Positions 24,178-35,400 of a DNA stretch of 64,000 nucleotides are shown piece by piece. Origin of the DNA: Thinopyrum elongatum (lineage: Eukaryota; Streptophyta; Magnoliopsida; Poales; Poaceae). Every line of letters starts with the position of its first letter. Position 1 is the first letter of the stretch. The notes beneath the pieces were generated by a model, which saw nothing but the letters and a program-made list of their open reading frames with translations, searched no databases and had not been told where the DNA came from. The stretch covers positions 14,172,443 to 14,236,442 of the forward strand of contig CM022301.1 in NCBI GenBank assembly GCA_011799875.1. Direction: 5' to 3'. The position numbers were made by a program, and so were the translations under genes.

Positions 24178-25897
24178 GGCATCTCCAATAGCGACCCATA
24201 AATTTCCTCCCGCATCCATCCGCGGACAGGGGAGACCAGTCCGCGGACACAGATGTGGGAGGACACCATCCAACCGTAGCCGCATACATTTCAAACTCGT
24301 TTTCAACAAACGAGATGAAATTCATGCAAACACGGCCGGATTTCATACAAACATGATGGATTTCATACAAACATGGTGGATTTTCATTAGATTTTGAACA
24401 TTTAGAACAAAAGAAACAATCGGGCCTAAACCTATCCTACACGGCGGCCGCGCCCTTGTCGTCCTCCATCCGCCGTCTTCATTACCACCGGCGATAAGAC
24501 CGATGAAGTGAAAGGTGCGGTCTGCGGCGAGGGAGAGTAGAACACGGGAGACGGACCGGCCCACATGGGACATAAGGCCCTGCCGACGCCCGTGCCCTAC
24601 TCATACTCGGAGGAGTCCGCGACCTGTCCGTTGCCGATGGACGTGAGGTCCACGATGGAAATGGTGGCGCCCGCGCTGTAATCGTCCCACCGGGCTGCCG
24701 GATTGTTCGTCGCTGGCACGTAGGAGGCGCAGCTGGCGTTGTTCTCCTCCGCGATGGCCTGGAGCTGCGCCAGGGTGGCGGCCGCTTCCTAGCGAGCGGC
24801 GGCTTGAGCGTGGAGGGCATCGTAGATGGCACGCTGCTCTGCGATGAAGTTGGGGTTCGCCGTGGCCATGGCCGCCACGGCCTCCTCGCTCGCGCGCTCG
24901 CCATAGATCTGGCCCTCCACCAGCCGGTGTTGCTCCAGGAGGAACAAGTTGTACCGTTGTTCCTCCTGCGCCTGCTGGAACGCCAACAAAGGCGCCAGCG
25001 CAGGCTGCACCTCCGCCATGGCGCGCGTTGTAGTGCGCCTACGCCTGCTCCATGGTGAAGCCGGCGTGCACAGGAGGCGCGGGAGCTGGGGCGGTGTCGT
25101 CGGATCCCGTCTCCATCGTGGGGTCGTCCTCGTCGTCGGAGACCTCGGGCGAGCTGGCTGGCAAACCGACCTCGATCTGCCTGGCACGGCAAGGGCGGCC
25201 ACCGTGTGCTTCATCTCCGTCGACAGGCTCTCCCACAGAGTGCTCCCGCTCGCTGTCATGGTGGATGTGGTGCAAGGGAGGAGGATGTGGAGCGGATGTG
25301 TTGTGGTGTGGGGTTTAGCCGGGTGTGGCCGCCTTTAAATAGCGGATTCCGATGAGCCTGCGTCCGGGTGCGTCAATTTGCGGCGCCGGAGTGGGTTTCT
25401 CAGCCGGCTAGCCTGCTTAATGGCGGCATATGGGCGGACGGGGCATTGAATGGGCGTGGTAGATATCCGTCCCGTCCCGTCCAGTCACGCGTCTCCGGCA
25501 TTGAACAGGCGCGGAAACCGGAGACGCGTCGCGGGCGGCGCCCTCGGCCGGCGCGTCGCTTCAATGGCGGAGGCAGTGAGAGGTCGTGTCCGTCCTGAGC
25601 CGTCTTCATTGTGCAGCGGCGCGCTCTACAATGGCATGAATGCGGGTAGCTGGCGTCGAGCGGGAAGCGCGCGGGAGGGAGGAGGAATTTTGGGTGGGCC
25701 AGGGCGGTCAGAAGCGGGCGTAGTAGCGGCCCGGACTCTCACAAAGTCCGTCACGTATGTCTCCGATTTGAGGGAGAAATCGTATCTAGACCGCGCCACG
25801 GACCGATACAGAACCGCGTTGGATGGCTTCCGTGGTCCAGACAGCGTCGTCTGGACGGTTGCGGAAGATTTGCGGGTCTCGTTACGTGTGAGTCCAA
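24178..25897 (-). mobile_element. Non-autonomous TIR element, copy 1 (PIF/Harbinger-like ends)
   Basis: The left end ggcatctccaatagcgaccc followed by ataaatttcctcccgc matches, inverted, the right end gcggaagatttgcgggtctc. The same terminal sequence closes copy 2 at about 35143. The GRGCATCTCC-type start also resembles the terminus of the Harbinger at 7752. The interior near 25490-25600 matches, in inverted orientation, the start of copy 2 at 33751 (acctctcactg, cattgaagc, gcgcgccggccgag). It carries one degraded ORF on the minus strand. Confidence 0.65.
24597..25259 (-). pseudogene. Degraded ORF of TIR element copy 1, unknown function
   Basis: It starts MTASGSTLWESLSTEMK, shifts frame to EVGLPASSPEVSDDEDDPT and HAGFTMEQA-TAG-AHYN, then shifts back to AEVQPALAPLLAFQQAQEE, AAMATANPNFIAEQRAIYDA, AAAR-TAG-EAAATLAQLQ and ends DSSEYE-TAG. 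Both internal stops are TAG before a GNN codon where glutamine fits. The layout (short aromatic/charged start, acidic linker, HxxxTxxxAxxHY block, alpha-helical Glu/Gln/Ala-rich middle) parallels the copy 2 ORF. No known catalytic domain is visible. It may be an element-specific protein or a captured gene. Confidence 0.5.
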
Positions 25898-26695
25898 AGG
25901 ATAGCGTGGATTTTACTCTGACTTTGCGTAGCTAAGGTATGGGATGTACGCAGGTCACGGTGAAAAACCTAATCAGCATTCTCTTCCCGTCCTCGAGCCC
26001 CACGTTCCCTTTCCTTTCGCGTGGTCGCCGCCGCCTCTCCTCGCCTCCTCACATCCTGTCTAGCCTCCACCGCCACCGCCACGCCCCTTACCTCCCCTTC
26101 CCTTCTATCCTCCTCTCGATCCAATCCAACGCCGCCGCGGGCGGGCGCTGGTTGACGCCATGGGAGAGCAGGGCGGCGAGGTCTTCATTGTGGGTGTGTA
26201 GGAGCAGGGAGAAGTGAGGACGACAGCAGGGGCAGCAGCAGCTAGGTCGAAGCTCCCGGCGGCACTCGCGTCGTGGTGGAGTGGAGGGGTGTCGCTAGCC
26301 GCGTCACATACGAGCGAGGAGGGGAGGACGCCCGGATTCGGCCTTGGCCCCAGCCCGTGGAGCTGGCGATGGCATCGTGAGAGGCCCGGGCCTCCTCCCC
26401 GGACAAGGCACTCGTGCTAGGCAACGGCGATCTGTGCGCCGGTTCAAGGTGAGGCACCTCCTCTAGCCACATCCAGTTTTTCCGGTGAGTTTGTGCTAAA
26501 AGAATGAGTTCTTCGATATGATCCGTGCATTCTGAATTTAGGAGGAATGGCAGCAAAGAGGAGTGATCCTTTTGAAATTCTTAGTACTTAATGATGTTAC
26601 ATTTGGTTTATGTCATCTTTTTCCTCATTCTTAGTTGTCTGAAGTCTGAGCTTTACGTAAATCTCAGTTTGCTTAGAAATTGTACATCTCATAGA
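25898..26695. other. No identified gene; GC-rich then AT-rich
   Basis: A CT-rich, promoter/5' UTR-like stretch (25975-26130) precedes a short ATG frame (26159, MGEQGGEVFIVGV, then stop). It may be a gene 5' fragment; I cannot name it. Confidence 0.35.
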
Positions 26696-27059
26696 CTTTT
26701 TTTTACACCGATAACTACCACACGTGTGGCACAATGGACACCCGCCCACACGATCATGTGTGGCATGCACAGCAGACAGCCCACACGACCATGTGTGGGC
26801 AAACATTAAAACTGCCCACACGTGTGGCAGGAGGAGCACCCTACCACACGACCCTGTGTCAACGTACATCGATCCCAGACCGAACGATTCCCTGTTGGCC
26901 CAACATGACGCTGAACCAGCCAGCCCAACAACGAAAAAAACACGTGCAGCCCAGTTACCTATTTGCTTCACTAAAACAAGCCAAAAAACAGAACAAAAAA
27001 CGTGTGTATATAAAAATTAAAGACAATACAGTTGCCGTATGGTACTGCCAACAAAAACA

Positions 27060-27133
27060 ATTTGACATGTGTCGGAAAAAAATTGCCATGGCAACAAATT
27101 TGCAAAGTGTATATGGAAAAGTATTGTACAAAA

Positions 27134-27188
<55 letters not shown>

Positions 27189-29000
27189 GCCATGGCAACA
27201 AGTTTGATAGAGTTGCCGTATACAAATGATTTCTATTAAAAATTGTCATTGATCTGATTATGAAAATTATATGGTCTAAAAGTACTGGAATTGCCATGGT
27301 CCAAGTATTAAACAATGGCAAAGCAAAAACTGCAGATTGAATATACCTATAGTAAAAAATAGATTGAAAATTTGCCATGACATCTCTACTGCTATGTGAT
27401 GGCAAATTGTATGAATTTTCCATGGAAAATATTGTTGTTTCCCAAGCTAAAAACATGGCAAGTTTGCAGCAGGGGTGCATATCAACTTGCCATCACATAA
27501 AATTTCAATACAAAACAAAAATCATGGTCGTCGTCACGGAGGACGACCTCCTAGTCGGCGTCTAGGCCGGGGGAGGAGCTACATTGCCATGGTCAAATGA
27601 AAAGTAAATTTTGCCATGTTGCAAAAGAAAAAGAACATTGCCATGATCCATAAACTACATTTGCCATGCTTGAACTTAATTTGCCATGGTGCAAATAAAA
27701 TCATGCGATGGTATTAAATGAGAAACATGAGTAAATCTAATGTTGCCATGGTCCCATTAAAGAAGAAATTTTGCCGTGGTCCTTAAAGTTGGAAATTGCC
27801 ATGCTCCGAAAACTGCATTTGCCATGGTACACACACTAAGTGTGCCATGGTCCTGTTCGAAAACAAAATTTGCAAGGTTGTAAAAGAAGGAAGAAAATTT
27901 GCTATGCTCCATAAACTACTGTTGCCATGAAAGATGCAATGAGATTGCCATGGTCCCGTTGAAAAAAGAAAACTTGCCATGTTTCAAAAAAGAAAGAAAA
28001 TTTACCATGGTCCATATAATTAAAAATTTGCCATGCCCCGTAAACTACAGTTGCCATGATACATACAGTAAGTTTTTTTCGCACATGGCAAAATCATCGT
28101 ACAAAACACGGCAGATTCGTATCAAAGAATTGCCGTGTTTTGTATGATGAATTTGCCGTGTGCGAAAAAACACAAAAAGTTGAAGATCAAGTATGAACAA
28201 GAAAAATTGCCATGGCAGATTCATATCAAAACTTACCATGGCAGATTCGTATCAAAACTTGCCACGGCGAAATTCATGTAAACTAAATTTGCCATGAACC
28301 AATAAACTAAATTTGCCATGATTTGTAAACTAAATTTGCCATGAACCAATAAACTAAATTTGCCATGATCAGCAAACTAAATTTTCCATGGTCAATAAAC
28401 TAAATTTGCCGTGGTTAAGTTAGAAAAAAAAAGCATAAAGATTGTCATGGGAGTGTTGACAAAAAAACCTAAATTTTCCATGTTTAGAATAAGAAAAAGT
28501 TGTTCAAAAATTTGCCATGTTGTTTTTTTTTATCAAAATTGCCATATTTTGTGTGAATGAAAAATTGCTGTGCATGTGAAAAACCACGAAAAAATGATCA
28601 AAATTGCCATGGCAATGCCTTTTCAGAAATTGATGCTTCAAATTTATGTTTACACAAAATTCAGTTTGACATGGCAAAAAAAATATAACTCTGACAATTG
28701 AATAGCAACTTGCCATGGCAACTATTCACTAACAACAAATGATGGAACCTGTACACCATTGTGAGAATTGCCATGTCAGTTGATTATAATTTTCCATGAA
28801 AAACAAATATGCAATTAATAGTGAATTCCCCATAGTATAATAAATTTGCCATCTTCAATGCAATAAAATTGCCATGTGATCTTTTTATGAATTTGCCATG
28901 TCAAAACAATAAAATTGCCATTTGTCATGGATACAACAAAATGTTAAGTTGCCATCACACAAAGATTTCAGAAAAAAATAGTGCCTCAATCAGAACAGAT
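27060..29000 (+). repeat. Dispersed TTGCCATG motif array
   Basis: About thirty copies of TTGCCATG, or its one-base variants, occur on the plus strand at irregular 20-100 bp spacing. They are often followed by gt, ga or gc, and several extend to the palindrome ttgccatggcaa. The intervening sequence is A-rich and not otherwise repeated. Confidence 0.85.
27136..27186. repeat. (AT)n microsatellite
   Basis: Uninterrupted TA dinucleotide repeat, about 25 units. Confidence 0.97.
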
Positions 29001-29049
29001 CAGGCAATGAAAAAGACATAGAGCTATCTAGTTGCAAACCAGAGCATGA

Positions 29050-30050
29050 GAACAAATGTACTACTAGCAGAACAGCAATGCACCATCTGAATCATTGCCG
29101 GGGCCAAAGAACTCCATGCGCATCTGGTGGATCCCGACTTCACCAGTGCATCCAGGCGTGCGCGTTGGCCGGGCTCGCCGTGGGGATCCTGCTCACCCGT
29201 GGCTGGTCGGAAGCTCTCCGACAGAAACTGCTGGACAAGCTGCTCGCCACCATGGCATCGTGCGCGTGTTTCAGGTGTTCCAACGGTCGCAACGCACATC
29301 TCCGCTGCCTACAGCTCGTGCTCCCGCTCATGGAGGAGCTCTGCGAGGCGTCCCAGCCCCGACCCCTCACCGACAACGCCGAATGCCGCCTTGCCCTCCT
29401 CAGCCGAGCCTTCCAAAGCCGCCCGCCGACCAGGCCGTCACCCCCGTCGGCGTCCACCACGACCATCCCGCGGCGTTGGAGCCCCCGAGCTCCGCGTGGC
29501 GTCCCCGCCCCGCCTCGTTCGTCGCCTTGCTCGCCTCGCCTGCGCCTTCCAGCCGCCCGCCGACCGGGCCATTGCCCCCGTCGGCGTCCACCACGACCAT
29601 CCCGCGGCGCCGGAGCCCCCATTGATCCGCAGATGCTCCTCTCCGGCCGCGCCCCTCCTTCTTGAGTAGCGTCTCATTGGCTTCGGCTCCGCCCCACCTC
29701 CTCGAGCTCCGCCTCATCATCTCCGTCGCCCCGTCGCTGACACGCCCCGCGGCCGCGCCTGGAGGGACTCATTCTCCGCTTCCAGGGCCGCACGAACGCC
29801 GGCGAACGCCTCGACCTGGTCGTAGCCACGCCGCTGCCCGGCCTGTGGCGAGCCGCCGCTCATGGACACGGCCGCGCGGGTGGTCTCCGTGCCCTGGCGT
29901 GCTTGGGTGGGATCCAGCCATCTACCGCCATCTGGGACCCTCCAACCACGCATCTAGCGGAACCCTCGCCGGGAGTCGCCGGGATCCACGGGCTTCGCCG
30001 GATTAGAGGCTGGTGGGGGAGGACAGCAGAGGAGTGATGTACTGGTGTGG
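29050..30050. other. GC-rich gene-like block with a 134-bp-offset duplication
   Basis: Base composition changes sharply from the A-rich array. A segment gcccgccgac...accatcccgcgg occurs at 29421-29487 and again at 29555-29620. Overlapping open frames on both strands reflect composition, and none shows a domain I know. A captured host gene fragment is possible. Confidence 0.4.
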
Positions 30051-30268
30051 GTGAGTGGGGAAGAAAAGGTGAGGCGAGGAGTGGGGAAGATAAGGTGAGG
30101 GAGAGGAGTCGGCGGCGTTCGGTCGGGTTAGTTTCACCCTGCACGAGTCCGTGGGCTGACGTGGCAACTTCCAGTGCTCCAAAATTTGTGCAGCGTGATT
30201 GACGGCATCGAGTGTGTGTGGGCATGTTGATAAGTGCCACACGTGTGAGCATTATCATTTGAGTTTTT

Positions 30269-31685
30269 TTTTGTAGTATTGTAAGTTTGCAATTTTAGCA
30301 AACATATATTTGCAGTTTTTAGTTTGATATGTGGGGTGAGGTTGGGATTTGAGTAGAAAATAGTTGGATGTTGATCCAAGGGCGTAGAAAGGTGACTGAG
30401 ATTCAAGAACGATTCACGCAGCTTATGAGTATGTTACATTCTGATATTGGCTTCAGATTATATAATTTTCTTTCCTTTGGATCGTTGCTTGGGTTCCCTA
30501 TGGCCAAGTATCATGGTTTTAAAGATAACAGGTGTTTCATGAGCCTAGGATTCATTTAGGAATCCTTGTAGCACAGATCATGAGTCACATTACTCAGAAT
30601 TTTGCTTTGAGAAGAATCTAATGATGTATCCAATTTCACATCCATGCTACTTTGAATATTATGATTGAGCGACTGCTTGTTACACTACACCATGCCACAA
30701 AACCAGTGCATTTGAGTGCGAGTTCAGTTATGTGTGTAAATAAGCTGTAACGGAAATAACAGGAAGTTGGGCCTGTGCAACTCTAATTGAGAGAAGGGTA
30801 GTCACATGTCAACCTTAATCCTACAAATGTGAAATAAATTAATAAGATTTTCTTGTGTGCATTATCAGTTTTATTTCCTAATATTTCTCGGCTTGTAAAC
30901 AGAGCCGGTAAGACGGTCGCAAGAATGCCAAGCTCTCCAGCTGTGGCATCACGCAATGGAATAAAATAAGTGCATTACATAAGATTGACACGCAGGTCAT
31001 TAAAGTGACAATCATATGGCTTCAGCCATGACATGCAGGTCATGTTAATTAATTTACATCATATAATCATCTCATACATAATAAAATTAATATGAGAACT
31101 GCTATACCACATCACATACTCATCTCATACATCCTGCAAAACCAAGTTAGACCCCTCTAATCGATTTATGCAAAAAAATATTTTACGTGGCTTCTAAGGT
31201 TTTTACTTAAACCGCAGCTACCAACGTTTATCGTCAAGTATAATTATTCAAGTTGTTAGATTAACTTTGCGGGGCGTATGAAACATGAGATAATAAAATC
31301 TCGAGCCTCATACTAAACTTCGTCATACGCAAGAACCCCATGCAGATCATATCTGCATTGCTCTTTAGTCTGTGAAACATCCATCTTTCTTAACTATGGC
31401 AGAACCCAAAGAACTGTTAGCACTTCGTTGATCTGCCAACCAGCATACTCAGGAGCAGCATGGAAGGATCACGGATTGCCAGAACTTTGTAAGATTCTAC
31501 CATGCTTTCAAGATCAGGACTACACAAATTCAAGGGAAACAACAAGAACATCGGGTAACAGGTTTCATCTGCTACCCGCATAAATAATATTCAGCAAAAG
31601 ATCTCATCTACTACAAAATTATACTATGCAATACCCATACATCTCATGTATTCTAGATCGTAATCTACATCTACGCATAGCACAA
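30269..31685. other. No recognised feature; right part probably retroelement leader
   Basis: AT-rich, without coding frames of note. The part next to 31686 lies directly downstream of a primer binding site on the minus strand and is likely remaining internal domain of the LTR element; its far edge cannot be placed. Confidence 0.4.
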
Positions 31686-31697
31686 CTCATGATGCCA
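31686..31697 (-). other. Primer binding site (initiator-Met tRNA type)
   Basis: TGGCATCATGAG on the minus strand, one base after the LTR end. It resembles the plant Copia site TGGTATCAGAGC. Confidence 0.6.
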
Positions 31698-31698
31698 C

Positions 31699-33750
31699 TG
31701 TAGGGGAACGCGACAGAAAACAAAAAATTTCGGTACTGCGAGCACCCCAGGAATACTATGGAGATGCATACAAGGTTTTAGATCTGATCATTACCGACTA
31801 GTAGTGCAGCGAAAGTAGAGTCGATGAATATCGGTGGTGCAGATCCCCGCAGCTAGGATTTACAACCTCCCAACCACGAGGATGTGCTCCCTCGTCTGCT
31901 CCTTGGACAGTCCCCCGGACGGTGTCACGGACAGCCCTTCAGGAGGACCCTCGAACTTGGACGGTATCTCGAACAGCCCTTCGGGAGGACCCTCGAACAG
32001 CCCCTCGGGCAAAAATATCGAACCTACGACCTCTCTACGGGGTTGCACACATACAGTGTCAGCTATCCGGCAGGGCTTTGCCGTTCAGAATTAGTTCCCA
32101 CCGGAACCCAGACAGCCTTTCAGCTCTACAAAACTACTTCGTGGGAGGGAGAGAGAAAGCCAGATCATGCATGGCATTTGTATGAGAATAAGGAGTGAAT
32201 GTGGAGAGCTCCTCTCCACCTCTATTTATAGGAAAACCCAAGGGGTAGGGTGGCAATTTAAAATACCAAAACACTCATGACATGTGACCTTCATAAGGGC
32301 AAAAGAGGAAGGCAAGTGGAGCTCCATCCTTGGCCAGCCACACCTTGTGGGGCCCTCCCAAAAGGGTTCCCTCCTCTCCAAGTCATCCCTAAGATCTTTT
32401 GAGCAAAGCCCAGAAAAGTGGTTTTCCAAAAAGCATTTTTACTATTCATGAAAACATTTTTTCGCAATCGTTAAATCCGAAAATATTTATGTATGTCCAG
32501 AACATTTCCAGTAACCCTTAAAATAATTCTGGACACGTTCCAAAATATTTCTGGATCAATGATTTTCATCAGCGAAAAACTACCAAAGCATTTCCGGCTG
32601 CTCCGAAACATTTTCGGTTTTACTCTCCGGAAAAATTCCAGAAGTCCCAGAACAATTCTAGCACCTCCAAACAGTTCCAGGTGCGTGTCGAAACCTTTTT
32701 GGCTCAATGGTTTACTCCGAAACAACTTTTCGGCTTTACCGAAACTTTTCTGGTGTTCTCTCCGGAACTCTTCCGTTGTCTCTGAAACTTTTCCGGTGAC
32801 TTTCTCTCAGACTCCCTGTCTAGAACTCAACAGATAGATGACCCTTAAGTGTGTGACCCTATAGGTTCGATGAAGTATAGACATGACCAGAACACTTTCC
32901 GATCAATGATAAATAGCGAAACCGTGGACATCCATATTGATCCCTACACCCACACGAATGAATATTCGAGTGAACCTTTAGTTGTCGTGTGCTATTCCTG
33001 TTGCTTCGCGATATGTTACAAACACCCGAGGTGAGACTTATCGGCATCCCCATGGATCAACAACTTGTCCACTATGCCAGTTACCTCGTTACCGGTTTTG
33101 TTCTCTTTTCTCGTTTCCGTGTTCCGGTATCACTGTGATCAAATCACGTTGTGTCTGGCTAGACGATGATGGATACCGTAACACCGAGAGGGCCCTAAGA
33201 ATATCCCTCCATCGTCGGAGGAGCAAATCCCAATCTTGAGCTATCAAGTTACTTGTCATACTTTTCCGTGAACCCGTAAGCCGCTCTAATAGCCACCCTA
33301 TTACAGATGACGTTTAACAAGCCTCAAAGTTCACGAAGCAAGTACGAAGGAACTCGATACTCTCATGGTCTAAGGAATTATGCAAACGTTAACTTCTCCA
33401 TGTTATTAATCATTTACTTATGACGAATGTATCTCATAGCATAACATCAATTCGGGTCGATTCAACACAAATGTTCTTCTAACATTGTGCCCTCAAAATT
33501 GCCGGCATAGTCATGCCCATGATCAGGAAATCAGGATCATCATGCAATACTTGAGCCAGTCTTTAGAGGCATGACTAGGAATACATTTTACCGTTTATTA
33601 TACCACACATGCACATGAGTTTCCCTTCGAGCCTCGTCGATATTGCAGACTCAAGAATCATTGCAGTTATAGCATGGAACATAAACATCAATTACGAACT
33701 TGGAGATACAAAATAACTTTTATTATTGCCTCTAGGGCATATCTCCTACA
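31699..33750 (-). repeat. LTR, same family as the solo LTR at 13855
   Basis: On the minus strand it runs tgtaggagatatgcc to gttcccctaca. It shares the solo LTR's blocks, including the agatagatgaccctt region, the tactcgaatattcattcg region and a TATAAATAG at 32222-32230 (minus). Confidence 0.9.
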
Positions 33751-35143
33751 ACGCGACCTCTCACTGGCACCGGCATTGAAGCGGCGCGCCGGCCGAGAGA
33801 GCGCTGCCCGTGGCGCTTCCCGGCGCAGGCGACTGCTCCGCGTTCAAATGACATGACCGCCGCCCGTCTGTCCGTCTGCCGCCCACATTAATGACACGCG
33901 GTTGCTGAGATGGCTACTCCGACGCCACCCGTCCGTCCCTCTGCCGCCCACCATTGCTATATAAACTGCTGCCCCGGCCATAGCCGCAGCCATCTGCCTC
34001 CGATCCCTCTCTGCACCACTCCACCATGGATTCCTCCCGCGCCAAAGCTCTCTGGGACGGGCTGACGCCGGAGCAGAAGAACGAGATGGGCGCCATCGCT
34101 GCCGGCTAGTAGGCCGGCAGCCAGCCAGAGGACGGCGACGAGCCGGCGCCACCCTCCTCGTCCGCGCTACCCTTCTCCTCCTCCGCGCCACCCTCGCCTG
34201 TGCATTGCACCATGACCATCGGCGAGGCCCATGGCCATTACATGGATATGGTGCGGGAGGAGCGGGAGGAGCAGTTTCGGGAGGCGCAGGCCGACGCCGC
34301 CTACAACCACTAGGTCCCCCAGGAGCACTAGCAGGCGGAGGACCAGCTCGCCGCCGGCATTGCGATCGCGCCGGAAGCGGACCTGGCGGAGCAGGCGGCG
34401 CTGCTTGATTCCTACCAATCCGCCCGCGAGATCCGTCTCGCCCGCTGGCAGTACCGCCAGAGGGCGGCGGAACTGGCGGCTGCCTACAAGGAGGACGATG
34501 AGACGGTGGACGAGGTGTTGTTCGGCGAGACTGACGATAAGGACGACATCGCCGGCTCTACCGAGGCCGCGCCCTGCCGCCACGACCACGAAGCCGGCAC
34601 GTCCGCGGGCGCTACCGCAAACGAGGAATAGTAGAGCACGGTAGGTCGCCGCCGCTCGGGTCCCAAGAAGGCCACCGCTCCTCCCCTCCCGTTGAAGCTA
34701 AGCTTGGTGGGCAGAACACCGTCGGTCGATTAGCCGCTTGGCGGCGACGTGGAGGCGGACAGCTTCAATTCCTGGGTCTCCGGAGGAGGAGGTTACGGAG
34801 GCGGAGCTGGAGAGCGCCAAGGCAGAATTGGAAAAGGCGAAGCTTCAGTTCTCAGGGCTCATGACCGGACACGGGAAACGGGCGCCGGAGACCATTTAGA
34901 TTACGTTATACCTCCAGAGCCGGATTAACACCGCTTTTAGTTGAAGTATGTCCGAATTGTAATCAAATCTGTCATATTTATATGAAATCCTTTATATGAA
35001 ATCTGGCTGTGTTTGAATGAATTTTCTCCGGTTAGTTTGAATTGTAATTGAAATGTATGCAAGTAGCGTTGGATGATGGCCTCCCGCATCCGTGTCCGCG
35101 AATGGATGCGGGAGGAAATTTGCGGGTCGCTGTTGTGGCGTAA
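33751..35143 (+). mobile_element. Non-autonomous TIR element, copy 2
   Basis: Same family as the copy at 24178-25897 but in opposite orientation. The right end (gcgggaggaaatttgcgggtcgctgttg) is the inverse of copy 1's left end. The left terminus is replaced by the LTR insertion. A TATA box (gctatataaac, 33957-33967) lies 60 bp upstream of the degraded ORF. Confidence 0.65.
34026..34899 (+). pseudogene. ORF of TIR element copy 2, interrupted only by TAG codons
   Basis: From ATG (accATGG context) the frame reads MDSSRAKALWDGLTPEQKNE and continues for about 250 codons. It has seven stops, all TAG, at 34107, 34110, 34311, 34329, 34629, 34632 and 34731, and no TAA or TGA. Each fits a glutamine codon (CAG to TAG) in a Gln/Glu/Ala-rich protein. 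The HxxxTxxxAxxHY block shared with copy 1 is near residue 65. A 1-base shift near 34780 leads to VTEAELESAKAELEKAKLQF and a final TAG. No known domain; predicted acidic and helical. Either the stops arose by deamination, or they were read through; the first is far more likely. Confidence 0.6.
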
Positions 35144-35291
35144 GCGGGCTTTTTAACCACTCGAGTTTGACCATGAGAGGCGGCTAGACACTTGTTGGGT
35201 CAAAACCACTTATGAGGGTCGTTTCTAAAGCCCGTTTTTATTTATCTATTTACTACCCCTATAAAATATAAAAACACGAAAGGGTGGATCC

Positions 35292-35400
35292 TGTTCCGCA
35301 ACTCCGCCGGCGAGTCCGGTCCGAGGTTCCGGAGCGAGAGTGAGCGTCGTAGACGAAGTAGTCAAACACGCAAAAGGAGATGAACACAGGGAAGTATGGA
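35292..35400 (-). repeat. Copia 3' LTR, first piece
   Basis: Matches 56172-56280 with about four mismatches. Ends in atgga, the Gypsy target site. Confidence 0.92.

Larger units (their letters stand above)
26696..30268. mobile_element. TIR element carrying a TTGCCATG motif array (superfamily uncertain)
   Basis: The left end has cgataactaccacacgtgtggcac. The right end, inverted, reads gataatgctcacacgtgtggcac. Behind each lie more cccacac/cacacg motifs. The interior has an AT-rich half filled with TTGCCATG motifs (27060-29000) and a GC-rich half (29050-30050). The layout, inverted ends plus a gene-like GC-rich block, recalls a Pack-MULE or other non-autonomous TIR element. No transposase and no target duplication were found. 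Confidence 0.5.
31686..33750 (-). mobile_element. Truncated Copia-type element: 5' LTR plus primer binding site
   Basis: An LTR in reverse orientation abuts a primer binding site, so this is the 5' end of an element, not a solo LTR. The left flank of the LTR (gccac) does not match the right flank (acgcg), as expected when the rest of the element, including the 3' LTR, has been lost. It is inserted at the start of TIR element copy 2. Confidence 0.8.

Noticed and set aside
26971..27480. Minus-strand ORF with an Ile-Tyr repeat
   Set aside because: Translation of the AT microsatellite and the TTGCCATG array.
27060..29000. CRISPR-like repeat array
   Set aside because: The repeated unit is only 8 bp, spacing is irregular, and the genome is a plant.
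31699..33750. Second solo LTR
   Set aside because: A primer binding site lies directly inside its end and the flanks do not match (gccac versus acgcg), so it is a truncated element.
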